Positions 1 to 7,321 of a DNA stretch of 64,000 nt are shown here, piece by piece. Position 1 is the first letter of the stretch. The number at the start of each line of letters is the position of its first letter. The stretch spans positions 39,052 to 103,051 of the forward strand of contig CAZFLR010000006.1 of assembly GCA_964519385.1 (NCBI GenBank), written 5' to 3'. The DNA is from SVFI01 sp964519385 (GTDB lineage Bacteria > Bacillota > Clostridia > Lachnospirales > Lachnospiraceae). Both the position numbers and the translations under genes were made by a program. The notes beneath the pieces were generated by a model, which searched no databases, had not been told where the DNA came from, and saw only the letters and a program-made list of their open reading frames with translations.

Positions 1-2
1 AT

Positions 3-80
3 GAGCAGGCTCCTTCCGATGTACAGGAAAAAGAAGTGGAGGCAAGAGCCGGCAAGCTGACGGATGTAGATGCGGATTAA
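3..80 (+). CDS. C-terminal tail of an upstream gene (partial)
   Basis: The third reading frame is open from the window edge to a TAA at 78-80. It encodes about 25 residues ending KLTDVDAD, rich in Glu, Asp and Lys like an acidic, solvent-exposed tail. It stops 22 bases before the next start codon, so the two genes could share a transcript. Nothing here identifies the product; that it is coding at all is inferred from the open frame and close spacing. Confidence 0.5.
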   Translation, partial: EQAPSDVQEKEVEARAGKLTDVDAD

Positions 81-102
81 ATCCCGCAAAGAAGGAGAAA
101 TG

Positions 103-1746
103 ATGAAAAAGGGCAAGTTGATAAAAGGTAAAATTATATTTTGTACAGCACTGATTCTGCTGGCAGGAATTTATTACTACATGGCGATTCCGGCGATTAA
201 TATACATTCTGCCGGCCTGTGGGCATTTATGATTGGTCTTGTACTGATGCTCGGATGCGCAGTCGCCATCCGGCAGACGACGAAGAAGGGACATGTGAAG
301 TTCACGAAGAAGGGACTGGATATTTCGCCGGGAGACATTAGCATCGCAAAGTATATCTTTTATCTGGCCGCAGCCCTTGTTGTGATATACGTGGTCGGAT
401 CTGTACTTTCTTCACCTATCGTTAACGCTAAGAAGTATCAGCAGCTTATGACGGTTGAGGAGCGCAATTTTGCGGAGGATGTCAAAGAGGTGGATTTTAA
501 TACGATTCCGCTTCTTGACAAAGATTCCGCTATGATTCTCGGAAATCGTAAGATGGGAAGCATGGTAGATATGGTTTCCCAGTTTGAGGTGGAGGACGAT
601 TATACGCAGATTAACTACAATGACAAGCCGGTCCGCGTGACACCGCTCAGATACGCAAGTGCCATTAAATGGCTGACGAATCAGAAAAACGGTATTCCGG
701 CGTACATCCGCATTGACATGGCGACTCAGAATGCAGAGTGTGTGAAGCTTGAGGAAGGAATTAAATATTCACATTCGGAGTTTTTTAACCGTTACATCTT
801 TCGCCATTTGAGATTTCAGTATCCGACCTATATTTTTGCAGACCAGATCTTTTTTGAGATTGACGAGGAGGGAACACCGTTTTGGATTTGCCCGGTGAAA
901 CAATATAACATCGGTCTCTTCGGCGGACAGACCATAGGAAGAGTGGTCATCTGTAATGCAATCACGGGAGAATGTACGGATTATGCGGTCGAGGTGGTTC
1001 CGCAGTGGGTGGATAAGGTGTATCAGGCAGAGCTGCTGATTGACCTTTATGATTATCACGGAACCCTGAAGAGAGGATATTTTAACAGCGTGCTCGGACA
1101 GAAGGACTGTCTGCAGACGACGAACGGATATAACTATATTGCGATGGAGGATGATGTGTGGGTCTACTCGGGCGTGACGAGTGTGAGCGGAGACCAGTCG
1201 AATGTAGGATTTGTCCTCATGAATCAGCGCACGATGGAAACAAGATATTATAAGGTGGAAGGTGCCATTGAGGATTCGGCGATGTCCTCAGCAGAGGGAC
1301 AGGTGCAGAATCTCGGTTACAATGCGACATTTCCGCTGCTCCTTAACATATCCGGAGAGCCGACCTATTTTATGGCACTAAAGGATGCAGCCGGTCTGGT
1401 TAAGAAATATGCGATGGTGAATATTCAGAAATACCAGTGGGTTGCGATTGGCGATACGGTAAAAGAATGTCGCCGGGAATATACCAGACTTCTGGAAACG
1501 AATGGCATACGAAACACCGAAAGTTCAGATGAAAAGGTAGCGGAGGGCAAAATTGCAACATTTGCCACCGTGGTTATCGATTCCAATACGCACGTATATT
1601 TTACACTGGAAGGCTATGATGATATCTTTGATGCGGATTTAGCGATGGAGGATACGATTGCGATTATCCGCTACAAGGAGGGCAACACGATTAAGCTGAC
1701 CTACACGGAGGGAGAGGTTCTCTCGAACGTATCGGGTATACAGTGA
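103..1746 (+). CDS. Conserved-looking membrane protein of unknown function
   Basis: A 547-residue protein I do not recognise. Three hydrophobic segments lie near residues 11-30, 39-56 and 83-101, followed by a soluble domain of about 440 residues on one side of the membrane. Within it, the stretch around the words GTPFWICPV, GQTIGRVVICN and ITGECTDY resembles PepSY-like domains (G-x-P-x-W-x-V, then a D/N-A-x-T-G-E turn), but this is by eye. The start at 103 is chosen because AAGGAG at 92-97 is 5 bases upstream; ATGs at 70 and 100 are less well placed. A strong hairpin terminator follows directly, so the gene ends its own transcription unit. Confidence 0.75.
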   Translation: MKKGKLIKGKIIFCTALILLAGIYYYMAIPAINIHSAGLWAFMIGLVLMLGCAVAIRQTTKKGHVKFTKKGLDISPGDISIAKYIFYLAAALVVIYVVGSVLSSPIVNAKKYQQLMTVEERNFAEDVKEVDFNTIPLLDKDSAMILGNRKMGSMVDMVSQFEVEDDYTQINYNDKPVRVTPLRYASAIKWLTNQKNGIPAYIRIDMATQNAECVKLEEGIKYSHSEFFNRYIFRHLRFQYPTYIFADQIFFEIDEEGTPFWICPVKQYNIGLFGGQTIGRVVICNAITGECTDYAVEVVPQWVDKVYQAELLIDLYDYHGTLKRGYFNSVLGQKDCLQTTNGYNYIAMEDDVWVYSGVTSVSGDQSNVGFVLMNQRTMETRYYKVEGAIEDSAMSSAEGQVQNLGYNATFPLLLNISGEPTYFMALKDAAGLVKKYAMVNIQKYQWVAIGDTVKECRREYTRLLETNGIRNTESSDEKVAEGKIATFATVVIDSNTHVYFTLEGYDDIFDADLAMEDTIAIIRYKEGNTIKLTYTEGEVLSNVSGIQ

Positions 1747-1749
1747 CGA

Positions 1750-1779
1750 AAAGCGGACAGAGTGTTCTGTCCGCTTTTA
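1750..1779 (+). terminator. Rho-independent terminator after the membrane protein gene
   Basis: AAGCGGACAG pairs with CTGTCCGCTT around a short loop and is followed by TTAT. It starts 4 bases after the stop codon. Confidence 0.85.
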
Positions 1780-1787
1780 TAAATAAA

Positions 1788-1816
1788 TTGCCTACAGGCA
1801 GATTTTTTGGTATGAT
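1788..1816 (+). promoter_or_regulatory. Sigma-A-type promoter for the LytTR regulator
   Basis: TTGCCT at 1788-1793, a 17-base spacer, then TATGAT at 1811-1816. It lies between the preceding terminator and the regulator start, leaving a leader of about 80 bases. Confidence 0.65.
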
Positions 1817-1902
1817 AATGGGTGTAAAAGATGTGATTTTTTAAAATGGAAATATCAGTAAGCTTTATGCCCTTTGGGGCAAGGAGATAATGAGGTGGAA
1901 CA

Positions 1903-2610
1903 ATGTTTCAGATTGTCGTGTGTGATGATGATAAGAGAATAGCGAATCATGTAAAAGAACTGTTGGATGAGAATTTTAATACAGGGATAGAGTGTAAGTG
2001 TATTTATGATGCCGGAGAGCTCCACGAGTGGATTTACGGTCGGGATGGCGGCAAGACGAATATCCTGATTCTTGACATTGCCTTGGGAGAAGCGGACGGT
2101 ATCACGATTGCCAAGCAGATACGTGATGATTATCCGCAGATTAAGGTGATACTGCTTTCCGGCTATGCACAGCTTGCAAGCAGCGTCTTTGATGCTGACC
2201 CTGTGTATTTTCTCTCAAAGCCGATTGTTCCGCAGAAGCTTTTTTCCGCTGTGGAGAAGGCGATGGAAATTGTAGAGAACCAGCAGGTAAAGATGATGAC
2301 ACTCTCCGGAACCGGAGGAAAGATTCACCGCATAAATGTCGAGGAGATTATTTATATCGAGACCTGTAACCGCAACTGTATGGTGCATCTGGAGAAGGGA
2401 GAGCCGGTGGAGGTGACCTCCAAGCTTTCCGAGCTGATGGCGGATATGCCAGAGTATATCATTTTTACGCACCAGAGCTTTGCGTGCAATGTCTTCAAGG
2501 TACGCCTTTTTTCCAAGGAGGACGGAATTGTAGTATCGGACGGAAGCCGTATTCCGGTCAGCAGAAGACATTATAAAAGCGTAAAAGAAAAGATAGCATT
2601 ACATATTTAG
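1903..2610 (+). CDS. LytTR-family response regulator
   Basis: A 235-residue transcription factor of the AgrA/LytR type. Residues 1-120 are a receiver domain with the acidic pocket D8-D10, phospho-acceptor D58 (in ILILDIALG), S86 and K106 (in FLSKP). Residues about 130-233 form a LytTR DNA-binding domain, recognisable by the strand EEIIYIETCNR near its start and the RIPVSRRHYKSVK end. All phosphorylation residues are present. It is followed after 10 bases by a cytosolic protein with a histidine-kinase-like H-box, the likely phosphoryl partner. Targets cannot be read from the sequence. Confidence 0.92.
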   Translation: MFQIVVCDDDKRIANHVKELLDENFNTGIECKCIYDAGELHEWIYGRDGGKTNILILDIALGEADGITIAKQIRDDYPQIKVILLSGYAQLASSVFDADPVYFLSKPIVPQKLFSAVEKAMEIVENQQVKMMTLSGTGGKIHRINVEEIIYIETCNRNCMVHLEKGEPVEVTSKLSELMADMPEYIIFTHQSFACNVFKVRLFSKEDGIVVSDGSRIPVSRRHYKSVKEKIALHI

Positions 2611-2620
2611 GAGAAAATTC

Positions 2621-3508
2621 ATGTGGTCCCTGTTTCGTAAGAATGTTGAAAAAGAGAAATGGGCATTGTATCTGTATGAGGATATGAAGCAGGCTGAAGA
2701 AAAATACACTCCGTATGCGGTCTTTTTTCAAAAACTGGCTACCATCCGCCATGATTTTGCAAACTATATGCAGTCCATTCCGTTTTTTATGATGGATGAC
2801 GAGGCTGCAGCGGAAGGGAAACGTATGAAGTGCCGGATTCTGGCATTGATTGATGACCTGATGGAAGACACTTATGGGGAGATGGAGCGGAAATATCTGG
2901 AAAAAAATGACTATGAAAGATGTCCGTCTTTTCGTGATTACGAAAAGATGGATGTTCTTTTGTCCCGGCAGTGGAAAAGCTGGCTTATGAAGAAAAATTA
3001 TTTTGAAACCATGTACAAAGAGGTTCCGCGCATGTACAGGATTCTGGCGGAGATGAAGGAAAAGCTCAGCTATAGTATGGATCCGGACGAAAGAGAGTGT
3101 GAATACATGCTTTTCGCACTGGATTCCTTTTCCGGTCAGAACAGGCAGGAAAACCCGGTCTTTGCAGCCCTGATGGAAGAGGTGGCAGGGATGTGTGCGA
3201 AAAATAATATTCTCTTTCATTATAAGGCAGAACCGCCGGATACGTTTGAAATCAGTATCGCGGATGTGTATTATATTTATGACTCGCTTCTGGCATACGC
3301 GCTGAAGCAGGCGCAGGGGAGCACGGCCTCCCAAAAGGAAATCCGCTTCCGTACAGCGTCCCAGTACGGTCTGTGGCATCTGCAGATGGTGTGCCCGCCG
3401 GGAGTGCCCATTCCGGACAGAGACTTTCTGCGTATGCTGAAAAAATATAAGATTGCACATAAATACAAATGTGCGGACGGTCTGACACAAATCGATTTGT
3501 TCCGTTAA
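2621..3508 (+). CDS. Spo0B-like degenerate histidine kinase partner of the LytTR regulator
   Basis: A 295-residue cytosolic protein with no membrane segment. Near residues 41-51 it carries LATIRHDFANYMQ, the H-box typical of AgrC/Spo0B-type proteins (R-H-D-x-x-N). The C-terminal third aligns in layout with a GHKL ATPase: a pre-N-box helix, then DSLLAYALKQA where N-L-x-D-N-A is expected, then a strand. The N-box Asn and Asp are lost and no G-box (D-x-G-x-G) is visible, so ATP binding is unlikely. Bacillus Spo0B has the same architecture, a four-helix H-domain with a dead ATPase fold, and acts as a phosphotransferase. By analogy this protein may relay phosphate to or from the adjacent regulator. 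The pairing is inferred from the 10-base gap. Confidence 0.65.
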   Translation: MWSLFRKNVEKEKWALYLYEDMKQAEEKYTPYAVFFQKLATIRHDFANYMQSIPFFMMDDEAAAEGKRMKCRILALIDDLMEDTYGEMERKYLEKNDYERCPSFRDYEKMDVLLSRQWKSWLMKKNYFETMYKEVPRMYRILAEMKEKLSYSMDPDERECEYMLFALDSFSGQNRQENPVFAALMEEVAGMCAKNNILFHYKAEPPDTFEISIADVYYIYDSLLAYALKQAQGSTASQKEIRFRTASQYGLWHLQMVCPPGVPIPDRDFLRMLKKYKIAHKYKCADGLTQIDLFR

Positions 3509-3516
3509 GTCGCACC

Positions 3517-3545
3517 TTGACTTTTTCATGGCAGAAGTTTACTAT
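3517..3545 (+). promoter_or_regulatory. Sigma-A promoter for leuS
   Basis: TTGACT at 3517-3522, a 17-base spacer and TACTAT at 3540-3545, starting just after the preceding stop codon. The implied leader is only about 55 bases, too short for a T-box. Confidence 0.8.
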
Positions 3546-3558
3546 TAAGCATGGAATT

Positions 3559-3576
3559 AATTGCAGAGCTGCAATT
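3559..3576 (+). repeat. Inverted repeat in the leuS leader, possible operator
   Basis: AATTGCAG and CTGCAATT are perfect 8-base arms separated by only two bases. The gap is too small for a comfortable RNA hairpin, so a DNA-binding site just downstream of the transcription start is more likely. Confidence 0.5.
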
Positions 3577-3606
3577 GAAATACATTAATTAAAGAGGTAC
3601 AAGAAC

Positions 3607-6042
3607 ATGGCTATACCGTATAATCACAGAGAAATTGAAGAGAAATGGCGTAAACAGTGGGAGGAGAATCCTGTCAATGTGGATGACGGGAAGAAACCGA
3701 AATATTACTGTCTTGATATGTTCCCATATCCGTCAGGAAACGGATTACATGTAGGACACTGGAGAGGATATGTTATCTCTGACGTATGGAGCCGTTATAA
3801 AATGTTGAACGGCGGACATTACATCATTCATCCGATGGGCTGGGATGCGTTTGGACTTCCGGCAGAGAATTATGCAATTCAGCACGGTGTTCATCCGGCA
3901 ATTTCCACAGCACAGAATGTGGCAAACATCAAGAAACAGATTAACCAGATTGCTGCACTCTATGACTGGGACAGAGAAGTAAATACAACTGATCCGGAGT
4001 TCTATAAATGGACCCAGTGGATTTTCGTACAGATGTTTAAACATGGGCTTGCATATCAGAAGGAGATGCCGATTAACTGGTGTCCGTCATGTAAGACAGG
4101 TCTTGCGAATGAAGAGGTTGTCAACGGAAAATGTGAACGTTGTCATTCAGATGTTACGAAAAAGAATCTGAATCAGTGGATGCTCCGCATTACCAAATAT
4201 GCAGACCGTCTGCTCGAGGATTTAGATACCCTCGACTGGCCGGAAAAGGTTAAGAAAATGCAATCTGAATGGATTGGACGTTCTTACGGTGCAGAGGTTG
4301 ATTTTGCCGTTGACGGAAGAGATGAGAAGATTACGGTGTATACGACAAGACCGGATACGCTTCACGGTGCAACCTTTATGGTGCTTTCACCGGAGCATGC
4401 ACTTGCACAGAGTCTTGCGACGGAAGAGAATGCTGAAGCTGTGGCAAAATATATCGCCGAGGCTGCCAATAAATCAAATGTGGACCGTATGCAGAGCAAG
4501 GAGAAGACAGGTGTGTTTACAGGCTCCTATGCAGTGAATCCGCTGAACAAGGCACTGGTTCCTATCTGGCTTTCCGATTATGTTCTTGCAGATTACGGTA
4601 CAGGCGCGATTATGTGTGTGCCTGCACATGATGACAGAGATTTTGAGTTTGCCAAGAAGTTTGATATTCCGATTATTCAGGTTATCGCTAAGGATGGCAA
4701 AGAGATTGAAAATATGACAGAGGCTTATACAGAGGCTTCCGGTCTTATGATTAATTCAGGTGAATGGAACGGTATGGAGTCTTCCGTGCTAAAACAGGAA
4801 GCACCGATGATGATTGAAAAGATGGGTTACGGACGTAAGACAACGAACTACAAGCTCCGTGACTGGGTATTTTCACGCCAGCGTTACTGGGGAGAGCCGA
4901 TTCCGATTGTTCACTGTCCGAAGTGCGGACCGGTTCCGGTTCCGGAGGATCAGCTTCCTTTACTCCTTCCTGACGTAGAGTCTTATCAGCCGACAGGAAC
5001 GGGAGAGTCACCGCTTGCGGATATCACGGAATGGGTGAACACAACCTGTCCGTGCTGTGGCGCGCCTTCCAAACGTGAGACGAACACAATGCCACAGTGG
5101 GCAGGATCTTCCTGGTACTTCCTCCGCTATGTGGACAATAAGAATAAGGACGAGCTTGTGAGCAAAGAAAAGGCAGAGAAATACCTCCCGGTGGATATGT
5201 ATATCGGCGGTGTTGAGCATGCGGTTCTTCATCTGCTTTACTCAAGATTCTATACTAAGTTCTTATACGATATCGGTGTTGTGAATTTTGAAGAGCCGTT
5301 TAAGAAATTGTTTAATCAGGGTATGGTCTGCGGAAGAGATAAAGAGACAGGAGCAGCAACCAAGATGAGTAAATCCCTTGGAAACATTGTGTCTCCGGAT
5401 GATATCGTCAGAGATTACGGCTGTGATTCACTCCGTCTTTATGAGCTCTTTATCGGACCGCCTGAGCTTGATTCTATCTGGGATGACAGAGGTATGGACG
5501 GTATTTACCGCTTTATCACCAAATTCTGGAATCTTGTTATGGACAACAAAGACAAGGGCGCAGCGGAAACGAAGGAATCCTTAAAGCTCCGCAATAAGAT
5601 GATATATGATATCACACAGCGTCTTGAGAGCTTCAGCTTAAATACGGTTGTTTCCGGCTTTATGGAATACAACAACAAGATGATTGAAATGGCGAAAAAC
5701 GGTGGTATTGACAAAGAGACGTTAAAGACTGCAGTCGTTCTTCTGGCACCGTTTGCTCCGCATCTTTCCGAGGAACTCTGGCAACAGCTCGGTGAGACCG
5801 GCTCAGTATTCCACACAGTATGGCCGACAGCAGATGCTTCTGCCATGAAGGAGGATGAGATTGAAATCGCCGTGCAGGTAAACGGTAAGACGAAGACCGT
5901 TGTTACGATTGCTGCAGATGCGTCAAAGGATGATGCGATTGCTGGGGCAAAGGAAGCACTCGGAAACAAGCTTTCCGGAACCATTGTCAAAGAGATTTAT
6001 GTACCGGGAAAAATTGTAAATATTGTAGTGAAACCAAACTAA
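3607..6042 (+). CDS. leuS: Leucyl-tRNA synthetase
   Basis: Charges tRNA-Leu with leucine in the cytoplasm. The 811-residue class I enzyme has the usual bacterial length. The HIGH signature is HVGH at residues 48-51 and the KMSKS loop is intact at 586-590. A zinc-type Cys cluster (WCPSCKTG, then CERCHSD) lies near residues 158-180, followed by the CP1 editing domain with TTRPDTLHGATF, a second CPKCG/CPCCG pair, the WAGSSWYFLRY stretch, and the anticodon-binding and C-terminal domains. The start at 3607 is supported by AGAGGT upstream and by the start of homologous sequence (MAIPYNHREIEEKW). It has its own promoter and terminator and stands as a single gene. Confidence 0.97.
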   Translation: MAIPYNHREIEEKWRKQWEENPVNVDDGKKPKYYCLDMFPYPSGNGLHVGHWRGYVISDVWSRYKMLNGGHYIIHPMGWDAFGLPAENYAIQHGVHPAISTAQNVANIKKQINQIAALYDWDREVNTTDPEFYKWTQWIFVQMFKHGLAYQKEMPINWCPSCKTGLANEEVVNGKCERCHSDVTKKNLNQWMLRITKYADRLLEDLDTLDWPEKVKKMQSEWIGRSYGAEVDFAVDGRDEKITVYTTRPDTLHGATFMVLSPEHALAQSLATEENAEAVAKYIAEAANKSNVDRMQSKEKTGVFTGSYAVNPLNKALVPIWLSDYVLADYGTGAIMCVPAHDDRDFEFAKKFDIPIIQVIAKDGKEIENMTEAYTEASGLMINSGEWNGMESSVLKQEAPMMIEKMGYGRKTTNYKLRDWVFSRQRYWGEPIPIVHCPKCGPVPVPEDQLPLLLPDVESYQPTGTGESPLADITEWVNTTCPCCGAPSKRETNTMPQWAGSSWYFLRYVDNKNKDELVSKEKAEKYLPVDMYIGGVEHAVLHLLYSRFYTKFLYDIGVVNFEEPFKKLFNQGMVCGRDKETGAATKMSKSLGNIVSPDDIVRDYGCDSLRLYELFIGPPELDSIWDDRGMDGIYRFITKFWNLVMDNKDKGAAETKESLKLRNKMIYDITQRLESFSLNTVVSGFMEYNNKMIEMAKNGGIDKETLKTAVVLLAPFAPHLSEELWQQLGETGSVFHTVWPTADASAMKEDEIEIAVQVNGKTKTVVTIAADASKDDAIAGAKEALGNKLSGTIVKEIYVPGKIVNIVVKPN

Positions 6043-6052
6043 ATACAAAGAT

Positions 6053-6092
6053 AAAATCATGTGCAGGCAGCTTGCCTGTACATGATTTTTTT
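6053..6092. terminator. Bidirectional terminator between leuS and the minus-strand cluster
   Basis: A 17-base-pair stem with one G-U pair and a three-base loop runs from 6053 to 6089. It is followed on the plus strand by T-rich sequence, and on the minus strand the far arm runs into TTTTATCTTTG. It can end both leuS and the convergent genes. Confidence 0.85.
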
Positions 6093-6099
6093 ATATCTT

Positions 6100-6372
6100 C
6101 TATGTATGGGAAAACATGGATAGTATTTTATTCATTTTTGAGAGCTCATCCTCGCTGCTGTATTCCTTGATAACTTCGATGATAAGGGCAACCTCCTCCT
6201 GTGTAAAGAAGATGTCTTTCTTTTTGGTACTGGTGGCAAGTGCCATCAGAAAGGGCAGTTTTTCTTTGTCTGATAATTGCTGCATTTCAAAAACGAGTTT
6301 TTGGAGAAACTGCAGCTTTACGGGGTCGATATGACCGATTCTGGCATCCTTCATCCAATCACGGTTTACCAT
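6100..6372 (-). CDS. Small protein of unknown function (90 aa)
   Basis: A 90-residue, helix-rich soluble protein with no family that I recognise. The sequence DPVKLQFLQKLVFEMQQL, then KLPFLMAL, then FTQEEVALIIEVIKEY suggests a compact three-helix fold. Its start has AAGGAG about 9 bases upstream. It lies 21 bases downstream of the 164-residue gene, probably on the same transcript. Near its N-terminus the words GHIDP and KLQFLQKL suggest a regulatory adaptor rather than an enzyme, but this is a guess. Confidence 0.7.
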   Translation of the reverse strand: MVNRDWMKDARIGHIDPVKLQFLQKLVFEMQQLSDKEKLPFLMALATSTKKKDIFFTQEEVALIIEVIKEYSSEDELSKMNKILSMFSHT

Positions 6373-6393
6373 GTTTTCGGGCTCCTTTCTATA

Positions 6394-6888
6394 TTAAAAA
6401 TCCTCTTCAAATTTCTTTTTAAAGTGTTCAAACAGTTCCGCCTGTTCGCCGGACAGAATTCCGGGAGGTATCCCCTCCGGAGAGTTTTCGCCGGATGCTT
6501 CCGGTGTCTTGCCAAATGCCTGAAAAAGCGTGCTGATATCGGAAATTCCGTCATCACCGAATAAGTCCATCATTCCCTTCATTTTTTCAAACATGTCAAT
6601 GCTGTGTTTTATCTGCTTTATCTGCTGTATCAGCTCACATTGCTTCTGGTTACAGTACGGAATCGCGCTGTCTAAAAACGCATCCAGATGGGAGAGCTCT
6701 ATGGCAGCGTTTTCGATTCTGGTTCCGGGAAGCCGGTCAAGACAGTATTTCAGTTCCTTTCCCTTAATCAGCAGTGCTGCATAGGGGCGCAGGGATGCGG
6801 AGAGAAGGGGAAGGGCAAGCTTTAGAATCTGTATTTCGTTGGTGGTATATAGAGTATCAAAGGTGAGAATGGTATCGTTTGCTTCCAT
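6394..6888 (-). CDS. Hypothetical protein (164 aa)
   Basis: A 164-residue soluble, mostly helical protein of unknown function. The first half (LPLLSASLRPYAALLIKGKEL) looks like amphipathic helices. The middle (CELIQQIKQIKHSIDMFEKMKGMMDLF) could form a coiled coil. The C-terminal part is Gly/Pro/Glu-rich and ends in a charged helix, HFKKKFEEDF. No signal peptide or membrane segment is present. The start follows AGGAGG. It forms a two-gene unit with the 90-residue protein; a hairpin upstream separates it from the cysteine-rich gene. Confidence 0.75.
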   Translation of the reverse strand: MEANDTILTFDTLYTTNEIQILKLALPLLSASLRPYAALLIKGKELKYCLDRLPGTRIENAAIELSHLDAFLDSAIPYCNQKQCELIQQIKQIKHSIDMFEKMKGMMDLFGDDGISDISTLFQAFGKTPEASGENSPEGIPPGILSGEQAELFEHFKKKFEEDF

Positions 6889-6935
6889 GACAGGCCTCCT
6901 GATTTATCCTATGCAGATTTTTTGAAATAAGAACA

Positions 6936-6965
6936 AAGGAGGCTCTGGTGCCTCCTTCGTTTTTT
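6936..6965. terminator. Hairpin after the cysteine-rich mini-gene
   Basis: AAGGAGGC and GCCTCCTT pair around a six-base loop. A run of seven T follows on the plus strand; on the minus strand the exit sequence is TGTTCTTATTT. It lies where the minus-strand cysteine-rich gene must end, so partial termination there is likely, although the better T-tract faces the other way. Confidence 0.55.
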
Positions 6966-6976
6966 TGACGGATCAC

Positions 6977-7219
6977 TTAGAAGAAGGAGCCGTTTCCGCA
7001 GCAGCAACTGAGAATTAAAAGGATGAAAATCCATTCGCAACAATTGTTGTTGCCGTTTCCGCCGAAGAGACCGCAGCCACAACCGCTGTCGTTATTATTA
7101 CCGCATACGCATAATAAAATGAGAATCCAGAGCCAGCTTCCGCAACCGTTGTTTCCGCAGTTGTTTCCGCAGCCTGATTCCTGACGACATCCACATTGAC
7201 TAGCTGATAATTCACTCAT
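6977..7219 (-). CDS. Cysteine/glycine/asparagine-rich mini-protein (80 aa)
   Basis: The true gene is the last 80 codons of a longer open frame: an ATG at 7217-7219 with GGAGG at 7227-7231 upstream. The product has 14 cysteines in 80 residues, Gly/Asn-rich runs, and two short hydrophobic tracts (WLWILILL and EWIFILLIL). Similar high-cysteine, chorion-like small proteins occur in Lachnospiraceae, and the alternating low-complexity and hydrophobic tracts recall small YjcZ-like sporulation proteins. A structural, cross-linked coat or membrane-associated role is possible, but no function is shown. Its upstream sequence holds a possible sporulation-type promoter. Confidence 0.75.
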   Translation of the reverse strand: MSELSASQCGCRQESGCGNNCGNNGCGSWLWILILLCVCGNNNDSGCGCGLFGGNGNNNCCEWIFILLILSCCCGNGSFF

Positions 7220-7249
7220 ATTAGAGCCTCCAAATATTGTTTTATGTTG

Positions 7250-7258
7250 TATCATATG
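7250..7258 (-). promoter_or_regulatory. Possible late-sporulation (sigma-K-like) -10 element
   Basis: The minus strand reads CATATGATA, matching CATAnnnTA. An ACA triplet lies about 15-16 bases further upstream, where a weak -35 element is expected. The predicted start lies about 24 bases before the ATG. The match is short and could be chance. Confidence 0.35.
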
Positions 7259-7321
7259 CCGGCCTTGAAAATGTGTGCATCCATACGTGAGAAAAAAAAG
7301 GCACAATATGTTGGATAAGGG

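Noticed and set aside
2558..3529. 323-codon open frame on the minus strand over the regulator and its partner
   Set aside because: It covers two plus-strand genes with good domain evidence and ribosome sites; its own product is a low-information, Cys/His/Phe-rich frame shadow.
3509..3606. T-box leader upstream of leuS
   Set aside because: The space after the promoter is about 60 bases and lacks a T-box sequence or a terminator/antiterminator pair.
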